From contig JBMNPN010000033.1 in the NCBI GenBank assembly GCA_050943615.1, positions 1 to 25,232 of the forward strand: DNA of 25,232 nucleotides, written 5' to 3'. The translations under genes and the position numbers were made by a program. Below the pieces are notes generated by a model. It did not search any database. It had not been told where the DNA came from and was given only the letters and a program-made list of their open reading frames with translations. The DNA comes from CACZQA01 sp050943615 (GTDB lineage: Bacteria; Actinomycetota; Coriobacteriia; Coriobacteriales; QAMH01). How positions within the stretch are numbered: position 1 is the first letter of the stretch; each line of letters starts with the position of its first letter. This document shows positions 1-6,802 of this stretch, piece by piece.

Positions 1-1049
1 TCGGCACGCTGGGCATGGTCCTCGATGAGGTGCATGACCGCGTGCATGCAGCGGTGAACCGCTCCGCCATGGTCGTCCTTGCCGCAGAAGTCAGTGCGCA
101 GCGGGGGCTCCTGGTACTTGGCCACATGAAGCGCGTGCATGACGAGCTCGTCGACGCCCTCGTTTCGCATGGCGGAGATCGGGACGACGGGGATGCCGAG
201 CATCTGCTCCATGAGGTTGATCTTGACAGAGCCGCCGTTGGCAATGAGCTCGTCCATCATGTTGAGCGCGAGCACCATCGGGATGCCGAGCTCCATGAGC
301 TGCATGGAAAGATAGAGGTTGCGCTCGATATTGGTGGCATCGACGATGTTGATGATGGCATGCGGATGTTCTTCGAGGATGAACGAGCGCGAGACCACCT
401 CCTCTGCGCTGTAGGGAGACAGCGAGTAGATGCCGGGTAGGTCGACGACGATCGTGTCGTCGTGACCGCGGATCGGCCCGCTTTTCTGCTCGACGGTCAC
501 GCCGGGGAAGTTCCCCACGTGCTGGTTGGACCCCGTGAGCTGGTTGAAGAGCGTCGTCTTGCCCGAGTTCTGGTTTCCTGCAAGCGCAAAGCGCATCGTC
601 GTGCCTTCCGGCAGAGGATGCTCGTTCTTACGGTCGTGGAAGATACCGGGCTCGCCCAGGCCGGGGTGCTGCGTGGGCTCGAAGTCGCTCGAGACGCGCT
701 GTGAGGCGGGATGCGCTCCGTGATGGCCGTGAGCCGCGGAGTTCCCATGCCCGTGGCCTCCGCGATCATGGCCATGTCCCGGATGCGCATGAGCCGGGGC
801 GTGTCCTTTCCTGGGATCGGTATCGCGAACGTCCTCGATGCGAATACGCTTTGCCTCGTCTATGCGAAGCGTCAGCTCGTAGCCGTGGATGCGCAACTCC
901 ATGGGATCGCCCATAGGCGCGTACTTGACGAGCGTCACCCGGGAACCGGGGATGAGCCCCATATCGAGAAAATGCTGCCGCAGCGCTCCTTCGCCCTCGA
1001 CGGAGGTCACGAGCGCGTTCTGGCCAATCTCCAGTTCTGATAGGTTCAT
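1..1049 (-). CDS. feoB: FeoA-FeoB fusion, ferrous iron transport protein (partial, runs off the left edge)
   Basis: Reading the minus strand from the ATG at 1049-1047 gives one open frame of 349 codons to the window edge. Residues 1-75 or so are a FeoA/SH3-like domain (LRQHFLDMGLIPG). Residues 81-114 are a linker with 11 histidines in 31 residues. From about residue 150 a FeoB G domain follows: G1 GNQNSGKTT (159-167), G2 region VGNFPGVT, G3 DLPGIYSLSP, G4 NMMDE and G5 SAMRNEG are all readable. FeoB is the membrane transporter for Fe(II), and its cytosolic GTPase domain is N-terminal; FeoA is normally a separate small partner. The membrane core lies outside the window. An AGAGGA Shine-Dalgarno sits 7 bases before the ATG. 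It is transcribed divergently from csoR-copA. Fusion and motifs are seen directly; Fe(II) uptake is family knowledge; a metal-binding role for the linker is inference. Confidence 0.93.
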   Translation of the reverse strand, partial: MNLSELEIGQNALVTSVEGEGALRQHFLDMGLIPGSRVTLVKYAPMGDPMELRIHGYELTLRIDEAKRIRIEDVRDTDPRKGHAPAHAHPGHGHDRGGHGHGNSAAHGHHGAHPASQRVSSDFEPTQHPGLGEPGIFHDRKNEHPLPEGTTMRFALAGNQNSGKTTLFNQLTGSNQHVGNFPGVTVEQKSGPIRGHDDTIVVDLPGIYSLSPYSAEEVVSRSFILEEHPHAIINIVDATNIERNLYLSMQLMELGIPMVLALNMMDELIANGGSVKINLMEQMLGIPVVPISAMRNEGVDELVMHALHVAKYQEPPLRTDFCGKDDHGGAVHRCMHAVMHLIEDHAQRA

Positions 1050-1136
1050 GTAGTTCCTCTTGGAACGCTTCCGATCCCGGCCCGGGCAACGCACGTCAAG
1101 CCGTGGAAATCCAAAGCGATTCACCTGCAATCATAT

Positions 1137-1162
1137 AGTTTGCTCTCTCAAACTCTATTGTA
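1137..1162 (-). promoter_or_regulatory. Candidate feoAB promoter with operator-like palindrome
   Basis: On the minus strand a TACAAT -10-like hexamer (1162-1157) is followed at once by the inverted repeat AGTTTG-N6-CAAACT (1154-1137), which would overlap the transcription start. Its form resembles DtxR/MntR-family metal repressor sites, and repression of feo by metal-loaded repressor would fit, but the -35 element (CTGTGA at 17 bp) is weak and the regulator is not in the window. The palindrome is seen; regulator identity is inference. Confidence 0.35.
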
Positions 1163-1238
1163 GGCAATACGCACGGTATTCACAGGAAAATAAGTTAATT
1201 ATTGCAAACGGATATTTGCCAAGGTCAACGGAACATAT

Positions 1239-1255
1239 ATACCCCTCAGGGGTAT
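1239..1255. promoter_or_regulatory. CsoR-type operator 1
   Basis: The palindrome ATACCCC-TCA-GGGGTAT has two 7-base perfect arms. CsoR copper repressors bind G/C-tract palindromes of this kind (TACCCC...GGGGTA), and the gene 84 bases downstream encodes CsoR, so autoregulation of csoR-copA is the natural reading. A TTGTTG -35-like hexamer begins at 1256, immediately after the site. Confidence 0.75.
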
Positions 1256-1279
1256 TTGTTGCCATTCTGTCATGTTCTA

Positions 1280-1296
1280 ATACCCCCATGGGGTAT
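1280..1296. promoter_or_regulatory. CsoR-type operator 2
   Basis: ATACCCC-CAT-GGGGTAT repeats exactly the arms of the site at 1239-1255 with a different 3-base spacer. The two centres are 41 bp apart, close to four helical turns, so two CsoR tetramers could sit on the same DNA face. The site overlaps the region where the csoR -10 would lie (TAATAC at 1278-1283 or TATATA at 1294-1299). Confidence 0.75.
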
Positions 1297-1338
1297 ATAG
1301 TCTCGTTTGTGAAAAACGTATCCAAGGGGGTCGCAACT

Positions 1339-1665
1339 ATGGGAACCCATGAAACCGAAGCCAAGCAGAGCTGCCAATGCGCGCGCTACAAGAACACACC
1401 GCGCGAGGCAGAGCTCCAAAAGGATCTGCAGAAGCGACTAAACCGTGCTATCGGCCAGCTCAACGGCGTCAAGCAGATGATCGATGACAACCGCTACTGC
1501 GGAGACGTGCTCGTCCAGCTTTCCGCTGCGGTCAGCGCACTTAAAAGCGTCGAGCGCATTGTGCTCCAGAACCATCTTGAGACCTGCGTCGTCGAGCAGA
1601 TCCGCGAGGGCAACGACGAGATCGTCGATGAGGCCATGGACCTCATCATGCGCGTCGCGAAATAA
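1339..1665 (+). CDS. csoR: Copper-sensing transcriptional repressor CsoR
   Basis: The 108-residue protein is a CsoR/RcnR-family (DUF156) all-helical repressor that leaves its operator when it binds Cu(I). The Cu(I) ligand set is visible as C54, H79 and C83; the spacing (25 and 4 residues) equals that of the C36/H61/C65 set of Mycobacterium tuberculosis CsoR, which separates it from nickel (RcnR) or persulfide (CstR) relatives. Family landmarks include RLNRAIGQLNGVKQMIDD and ALKSVERIVL. There is an extra Cys-x-Cys (C12, C14) in the N-terminal tail. I chose the ATG at 1339 because the family begins close to this point and the open frame further upstream would run through both operator palindromes. 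copA starts 19 bases after the stop and its Shine-Dalgarno touches the csoR stop, so the two form one operon. Confidence 0.93.
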   Translation: MGTHETEAKQSCQCARYKNTPREAELQKDLQKRLNRAIGQLNGVKQMIDDNRYCGDVLVQLSAAVSALKSVERIVLQNHLETCVVEQIREGNDEIVDEAMDLIMRVAK

Positions 1666-1684
1666 AGGAGGTGCCGAAAAGCCC

Positions 1685-4273
1685 ATGAAGCAGACTTTCG
1701 ATATCACCGGGATGACGTGTGCAGCCTGTGCGGCACGCGTCACAAAGACCACCGAGGGAGTCGACGGCGTCAACGAGGCCGTCGTGAACCTCTTAAAGAA
1801 CAGCATGGAGGTCGACTACGACGGAAACGAGGAAACGCTTTCAGCGATCTCGTCTGCCGTCGACAAGGCGGGATATGGCGCTTTCCCGCGCGCCGAGAAA
1901 GGACAGGCTGCCGCCGCAAGCCAGGTCAAGGGCCCATCCACGGCCGAGCTGGCCGCAGCCGAGGCAAAGAAGGTCCGCACGCGCCTCATCGTCTCGATCG
2001 TGTTCTGCGTACCGCTCTTCTACCTTTCCATGGGGCACATGTTCGGCTGGCCGCTCCCGTCGGTCTTTTTGGGAGACGCGAACCTCATCACGCTCGCGCT
2101 GACCGAGATCCTCCTGCTCATCCCTATCGTCGCCGTCAACTTCAAGTTCTTCCGCAACGGTTTCAAGGCGCTTGCCTACCGCTCGCCCAACATGGACTCG
2201 CTCGTCGCGCTCGGCGCGAGCGCCTCGATCATCTACGGTGTCGCCGCGGTCTACAGGATCGGCATCGCCTACGGCGCCTCCGATTTCATGGGCGCACACA
2301 TGGCATCCATGGATCTCTACTTCGACTCCGCGGGCATGATCTTGACGCTCATCACGCTCGGCAAGTACTTCGAGGCGCGTGCCAAGCGCCGTACGACCGA
2401 TTCGCTCGACAGCCTCATGGACCTCGCGCCCAAGACGGCAGTGCGCCGTCGTGACGGCGTGGACGAAGAGGTTCCCGTCGAGAAACTCTCCGTGGGAGAT
2501 CTTCTCGTTGTCAAGGCAGGCGAGGCGATTCCCGTCGACGGAAGCGTCGTGGAAGGGGAGGGCGCCGTGGACGAGTCCGCCCTCACCGGCGAGCCCATCC
2601 CAGCTGCAAAGCAGGTGGGAGATGAGGTCACGGGGGCCACGCTGTTGAAATCCGGCTGGATCCTCATGCGCGCCTCTGCCGTCGGCTCCGACACGGCACT
2701 TGCGCGTATCGTCAAGCTCGTCGATGACGCCACCTCCACGAAGGCGCCCATCGAAAAGACCGTTGACAAGATCGCGGGCATCTTCGTTCCCGCCGTCATC
2801 GGCGTTGCCATCGTGACCTTCATCGTCTGGTTGATCGTTTCCGGCGACCTCGGCAAGGCCGTCACCTACGGCATCTGCGTACTCGTTATCTCCTGCCCTT
2901 GCGCGCTCGGCCTGGCAACTCCCACCGCCATCATGGTCGGCACGGGACGCGGCGCCAAGTCCGGCGTCCTCATCAAGAGCGCCGAGTCGCTCGAGGTCGC
3001 CCGCGACGTCAAGACCGTCGCACTCGACAAGACCGGTACCATCACCAAGGGCGCACCTCAAGTAGTCGGCGTCGAGCCGGTCGAGGGCGTCGATGCACGG
3101 AAGCTCGTCGCGCTTGCCTATGGCCTCGAGGAGAAATCCGAGCACCCGCTCGCCCAGGCGATCTGTTCGTATGCCAATCGACAGAACGTCAAACCGCTTG
3201 CCATCGAAGGGTTCGAGACCCACGCAGGACGCGGCGTCTCGGCAGATGTCGAGGGAAAGCGCGCCTATGCGGGCAATGCCTCCTTCCTCGAGGAGAACGG
3301 CATCGACGTCAGCGCGTTTTCCGACAAACTGGAAAAGGACGCCTCAACTGGTGCCACGCCCCTCCTCTTTGCCTGGGGCGACAGGGTCTACGGCATCATC
3401 TCGTGCGCCGATGTGGTCAAGCCCACGAGCAAAGCGGCAATCGAAGACCTACATTCCATGGGCCTCAAGACCGTCATGCTCACCGGCGATAACGAGCGCA
3501 CGGCGCGCGCAATCCAGGCACAGGTCGGAGTCGACGAGGTCGTCGCGGGCGTGCTCCCCGAGCAAAAGGAGGCAAAGGTCCGCGAGCTTTCCGAGCAGGG
3601 GAGAGTTGCCATGGTCGGCGACGGCATCAACGACGCACCCGCACTGGCGCGCGCGGACACCGGCATCGCCATCGGAGCCGGCACCGACATCGCCATCGAG
3701 AGTGCCGATATCGTGCTCATGAGAAGCGACCTCCAAGACGTCGCAGTGGCGCTCGACCTCTCGCGTGCCACGATGCGAAACATCAAGCAGAACCTCTTCT
3801 GGGCGCTCATCTACAACACGATCTGCATCCCGCTTGCGGCAGGCGTCTTTGCCTGGGCAGGCATCTCCCTGAACCCGATGATCGGCGCGGCGGCCATGAG
3901 CTTCAGCTCGGTATGCGTCGTCACCAATGCGCTCAGGTTGCGCGCCTGGAAGCCGAAGTTCGACGTTATCGAGGAAGATGAAGCCGATGAGGGCACGACC
4001 CTGCAGGAACCTGAGCTCCCTGCAGGTCAAGATACAAGTTCCGATATTGAGGAGGATATGATGGCTCAAGAAAAGAAACTCGCCGTAGAGGGAATGATGT
4101 GCGAGCACTGCGTGGCGCATGTCACCGAGGCGCTCGAGGGCGTCGACGGCGTCGAGAAGGCAGATGTCGACTTGGACGGAAAGAGCGCCGTCGTGACACT
4201 CGCCAAGGACGTATCGGACGACGCGCTCGTCAAGGCCGTCGTCGATGCCGGGTACGAGGCAAAGATCGCCTAA
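1685..4273 (+). CDS. copA: Cu(I)-exporting P1B-type ATPase CopA with C-terminal HMA domain
   Basis: The 862-residue protein pumps Cu(I) out of the cytosol at the cost of ATP. The N-terminal HMA domain carries GMTCAAC (C12, C15). Then come the membrane segments, the A domain (LTGEP, glutamate kept), the CPC metal site (C404-P-C406), the phosphorylated aspartate in DKTGT (D448), SEHPLAQ of the N domain, TGDN, and GDGINDAP (D646). The last two membrane helices carry YN and MSFSS, the P1B-1 copper signature. After the last helix an acidic linker of about 40 residues leads to a second HMA domain (about 793-862, MMCEHC), an unusual C-terminal position. AGGAGGT lies 12 bases before the ATG; a longer frame opening at 1484 overlaps csoR and is rejected. 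Co-transcribed with csoR. Function is very secure. Confidence 0.96.
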   Translation: MKQTFDITGMTCAACAARVTKTTEGVDGVNEAVVNLLKNSMEVDYDGNEETLSAISSAVDKAGYGAFPRAEKGQAAAASQVKGPSTAELAAAEAKKVRTRLIVSIVFCVPLFYLSMGHMFGWPLPSVFLGDANLITLALTEILLLIPIVAVNFKFFRNGFKALAYRSPNMDSLVALGASASIIYGVAAVYRIGIAYGASDFMGAHMASMDLYFDSAGMILTLITLGKYFEARAKRRTTDSLDSLMDLAPKTAVRRRDGVDEEVPVEKLSVGDLLVVKAGEAIPVDGSVVEGEGAVDESALTGEPIPAAKQVGDEVTGATLLKSGWILMRASAVGSDTALARIVKLVDDATSTKAPIEKTVDKIAGIFVPAVIGVAIVTFIVWLIVSGDLGKAVTYGICVLVISCPCALGLATPTAIMVGTGRGAKSGVLIKSAESLEVARDVKTVALDKTGTITKGAPQVVGVEPVEGVDARKLVALAYGLEEKSEHPLAQAICSYANRQNVKPLAIEGFETHAGRGVSADVEGKRAYAGNASFLEENGIDVSAFSDKLEKDASTGATPLLFAWGDRVYGIISCADVVKPTSKAAIEDLHSMGLKTVMLTGDNERTARAIQAQVGVDEVVAGVLPEQKEAKVRELSEQGRVAMVGDGINDAPALARADTGIAIGAGTDIAIESADIVLMRSDLQDVAVALDLSRATMRNIKQNLFWALIYNTICIPLAAGVFAWAGISLNPMIGAAAMSFSSVCVVTNALRLRAWKPKFDVIEEDEADEGTTLQEPELPAGQDTSSDIEEDMMAQEKKLAVEGMMCEHCVAHVTEALEGVDGVEKADVDLDGKSAVVTLAKDVSDDALVKAVVDAGYEAKIA
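3997..4028 (+). other. Hairpin upstream of the internal copZ-like start
   Basis: Two CCTGCAGG octamers (4000-4007 and 4019-4026) let the mRNA fold as a 10-bp stem with one bulged C (3997-4007 with 4019-4028) around an 11-base loop. It lies inside the copA linker, 20 bases before the internal GAGGAGG. It could influence internal initiation or RNA processing, but no function can be shown from sequence alone. Confidence 0.4.
4061..4273 (+). CDS. Nested in-frame copper chaperone CopZ (internal start inside copA)
   Basis: The last 70 codons of copA can be read as a free-standing CopZ: ATG at 4061, Cu(I) motif MMCEHC, and a full HMA fold (beta-alpha-beta-beta-alpha-beta) with almost no spare residues, matching CopZ's usual length of 68-70 residues. 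A strong Shine-Dalgarno GAGGAGG (4049-4055) sits 5 bases before this ATG, and the sequence around it drops to about 40% GC (my count, 4028-4075) in otherwise GC-rich coding DNA, as expected at a true initiation site. An ATG at 4058 also exists but is only 2 bases from the Shine-Dalgarno. CopZ carries Cu(I) to CopA. The signals are seen; that a separate protein is made is inference. The alternative is a fossil of a former separate copZ fused to copA by loss of the copA stop. Confidence 0.45.
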   Translation: MAQEKKLAVEGMMCEHCVAHVTEALEGVDGVEKADVDLDGKSAVVTLAKDVSDDALVKAVVDAGYEAKIA

Positions 4274-4320
4274 GGGCTATCTGATATGCGCGGCTGATAC
4301 GCCATTCAGGCGAAGTTTTT

Positions 4321-4361
4321 GGGGGCGTCGTCCATGTGCACCTGGCACGGGCGGCGCCCCC
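4321..4361. terminator. GC-rich hairpin between convergent copA and antiporter genes
   Basis: GGGGGCG (4321-4327) pairs with CGCCCCC (4355-4361), and the stem continues inward with G-C and G-T pairs to about 13 bp. It lies between two convergent genes and could stop transcription from both sides, but neither side carries a following T-run, so it is not a textbook intrinsic terminator. A weaker CGCC/GGCG hairpin followed by AAGTTTTT (about 4310-4320) may serve copA. Confidence 0.5.
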
Positions 4362-4410
4362 GAACTGTATTGTGGGCGGGGTCAATGGAGGGGCAATGCG
4401 TGAATCTTCG

Positions 4411-6540
4411 CTATTCCGTGAGCCCCATCTGGAGTAGATAGACCTCCTCGCGCATCTCGCGCGCAGCTGAGTTGCTGATCTTCCCACGCTCGTTCATCGA
4501 CTGGATCTGCTCGAGCTCGAGGCGGAATGCCTCTGCCTGCACGTCGGAGAGCCCCTCGTACTCTTCGTCTTCCCCGTCATCGCTTTCCTTGTAGAGCGTG
4601 CCGCTGTCGGTGCGGATGAAGCGGGTGCTCTGCAGATCGGCGGTCTCGCCGGCATCTAGGGACTCGGCGCGGTTGAGCGATTTCAGCTGCATCTTCAGGG
4701 CATTGAGCAGGGGCAAGTGCTCGCAGATGAGCGCTTCGGCCGCATCGGCACGTTCCGGATCGGCCGCCTTTTCCACCTGCTGGAGATACTCGACTGCCAC
4801 CTGCTCGATGGCGATCTTGAACTCGATACGCGCGCGCTTTGAGTTCTTGCGATCGCTTGCCTTGCGCGCAACGCGCCGCATCACCGTCGTCGAGCTTGCA
4901 AGCGGGCGGTTCTCGGTGTTATCGCTCCTGTTGAACTTGGACGTGCGCATGAGCGTCTCTTTCATCTTGTCGATGCGCTTGAGGTAGGTCTCGCCGAGCC
5001 TGCGGTCGACATCGTCTGTCTGCATGGCGGCCTTGATGTAGTTCTCCTGCTCGACGAGGACCTCCTGGCGCAGGTAGCGCAAGGCATGAGAGCTCGCCGC
5101 CTTCTTCTTGACATTCGCGATACGCGCCTGGTAGGCCGAGACCACCTGGAATGTCGCGCGGCGGTTGGTCTCGTCGGCGGCGTTCTTGAGACCGGAGATG
5201 ACGTTCTCGAGCATCTGGGTCTCGAGATCGGGGTCGATGTTGGAGCTGTCCGAATCGTCCTTTCGCGGCGAAAGCGCTGGGACGACGAAACTTGCCAGCA
5301 AGAAGGTGACGAGGATGACCCCGCAGGTCAGAAAGAGGAGCAGGTCGCGTTGGGGGAAGGCATGTCCAGAGGCAAGCTTGGTCGGGATGGTGAGCATAAT
5401 CGAAAGCGAGACGGCGCCCTTCGGCCCCGAGAGCGTGGTCACGAGCACGTTCTTCAGGAAGTCCTCGCCAAAGGAAAATCTCTTGCCCCCGGTCTCGGGT
5501 TTGTCGGAGAGCCAGTCGGTGATGAACACCCAGACAAAGCGGATCGCCTCGATGGCCAGCGAGAGCACGAGCACAAGGCCGATGAGCCAGAACAGGTCGG
5601 CGGAGTTCTCCTCGATGGCGGGCTCGATGGTGGAAGGAAGAATGTAGCCGAGCACGGTGAAGATGGTGCCGTTCAAGATGAACGAGATGACGCCCCAGAC
5701 GTTCTCCGAGGCGATGTCGATGCGGGAGTGCACAGTGGAGAAGCTGACCGCATTGCGCTTGAGAATCTTGGGCCCGAGAGAGAACACGAGGCCACAGGCA
5801 ACGACGGCCAGGATGCCGCTCACCTCGAGCGTCTGGGCGATGAGATAGCTCGCAAAGGGCAGAAACAGCTCGTAGCAGACATGGAAGGTGACGCTCTCGA
5901 CACCGATACGGCGGATCTTGCGGATGAGCCAGACGGCGATCACGCCGATGAGAAGACCGATGCCGAGCCCTCCGAAGAACTCGATGGCAAAGGTGCTGCC
6001 CGCCTCGGCAAGGCTGAAGGCACCCGTCGTCGCGGCGGCGAGCGCGAACTGAAAGGAGACGACGCCCGAGGCATCGTTCAGGAGCGACTCGCCGGAAAGC
6101 TGGGCCTGCTGGCGCTTGTTGAGGCTAATCTGAGACCCGAGCGAGGCGACCGCGACGGCATCGGTCGGCCCGAGCGCAGCTCCGAGGGCAAAGGCCGCGG
6201 CAAGGGAGATGGAGGGTACGATCCAGTGGAGCAGAAAGCCGATGCACAAGACGATAACGAGCACGAGGCCGATGGCAAGCGAGAGCACCGACTTAATATT
6301 GTCGAAGAGCGCGCGGTTGTCGATGTTTTTGGACTCGTCGAACAGGAGCGGTGCGATGAACATCGCCAAGAAGAGCTCCGAGTCTATCGAGATGTCGGTG
6401 GGAAGCTGCACGAAGAAGTACATGCACACGCCCACGAGCATCTGCACCAATGGGAGCGAGACACGGGGCAAGAGCGGTTCGAGAACCGCCGAGACGAGAA
6501 TGGCGGCCATGATGATGAGCACGAGTTGGAAAAGTTCCAT
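4411..6540 (-). CDS. Na+/H+ antiporter, CPA1 (NhaP/NHE-like) family
   Basis: This 709-residue protein has about 12 hydrophobic segments in residues 1-422 and a long charged cytoplasmic tail (about 424-709). Family marks are FDESKNID (67-74), GPTDAVAV (124-131), GESLLNDASG (150-159, with the ion-binding Asp156) and SGPKGAVSL (371-379; most relatives have Arg where this has Lys). CPA1 proteins exchange cytosolic Na+ (or K+) for H+ across the plasma membrane in pH and salt homeostasis. I chose the ATG at 6540 (MELFQLVLIIM, AAGGAAG 12 bases upstream) over a TTG at 6594, which has no ribosome site and adds 18 basic residues unlike the family. The tail is rich in Arg/Lys/Glu and probably helical; its role is unknown. 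It is monocistronic here and convergent with copA. Confidence 0.9.
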   Translation of the reverse strand: MELFQLVLIIMAAILVSAVLEPLLPRVSLPLVQMLVGVCMYFFVQLPTDISIDSELFLAMFIAPLLFDESKNIDNRALFDNIKSVLSLAIGLVLVIVLCIGFLLHWIVPSISLAAAFALGAALGPTDAVAVASLGSQISLNKRQQAQLSGESLLNDASGVVSFQFALAAATTGAFSLAEAGSTFAIEFFGGLGIGLLIGVIAVWLIRKIRRIGVESVTFHVCYELFLPFASYLIAQTLEVSGILAVVACGLVFSLGPKILKRNAVSFSTVHSRIDIASENVWGVISFILNGTIFTVLGYILPSTIEPAIEENSADLFWLIGLVLVLSLAIEAIRFVWVFITDWLSDKPETGGKRFSFGEDFLKNVLVTTLSGPKGAVSLSIMLTIPTKLASGHAFPQRDLLLFLTCGVILVTFLLASFVVPALSPRKDDSDSSNIDPDLETQMLENVISGLKNAADETNRRATFQVVSAYQARIANVKKKAASSHALRYLRQEVLVEQENYIKAAMQTDDVDRRLGETYLKRIDKMKETLMRTSKFNRSDNTENRPLASSTTVMRRVARKASDRKNSKRARIEFKIAIEQVAVEYLQQVEKAADPERADAAEALICEHLPLLNALKMQLKSLNRAESLDAGETADLQSTRFIRTDSGTLYKESDDGEDEEYEGLSDVQAEAFRLELEQIQSMNERGKISNSAAREMREEVYLLQMGLTE

Positions 6541-6691
6541 GCTGGTAATGCGCTTCCTTTTAGTACATCCGATAAAGCTTCGTTTGAGCGCCAAGCGAAA
6601 GGTCGTATCGCGTGGAATATCTATCTAAACACAAGTTTTGGTCCCCCATGTAAAACGCACAGATGATTTACAAGACTGCAAACTGTTTTCA

Positions 6692-6722
6692 TGGACACGG
6701 CGCGCACGCTTAATGCTAGACT
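6692..6722 (+). promoter_or_regulatory. Candidate promoter for the PAP2 gene
   Basis: TGGACA (6692-6697) and an extended -10, TGC-TAGACT (6714-6722), are separated by 19 bases. The extended -10 makes up for the long spacing. A similar ATGCTAG element (about 7426-7432) lies before the chorismate mutase gene, which hints that it is a used motif. Weak evidence. Confidence 0.3.
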
Positions 6723-6802
6723 CATGGGACTAAGGGTCGGCGCGTATAGCGCGCAGACTTGCAACACGTACCCTCTTGATTGAAAGCTTGGCAATTTCAC
6801 GT

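Noticed and set aside
1060..1338. Upstream extension of csoR to an ATG at 1060
   Set aside because: It would read through both CsoR operators and has no similarity to CsoR proteins; the ATG at 1339 gives normal length.
1841..3223. 460-codon open frame on the minus strand opposite copA
   Set aside because: It is a codon-bias shadow of copA in GC-rich DNA; the translation is low-complexity Asp/Arg/Gly with no family marks and no ribosome site.
5086..6666. 526-codon plus-strand frame opposite the antiporter
   Set aside because: Charged low-complexity product mirroring the antiporter's codons; the antiporter has clear CPA1 motifs and membrane helices.
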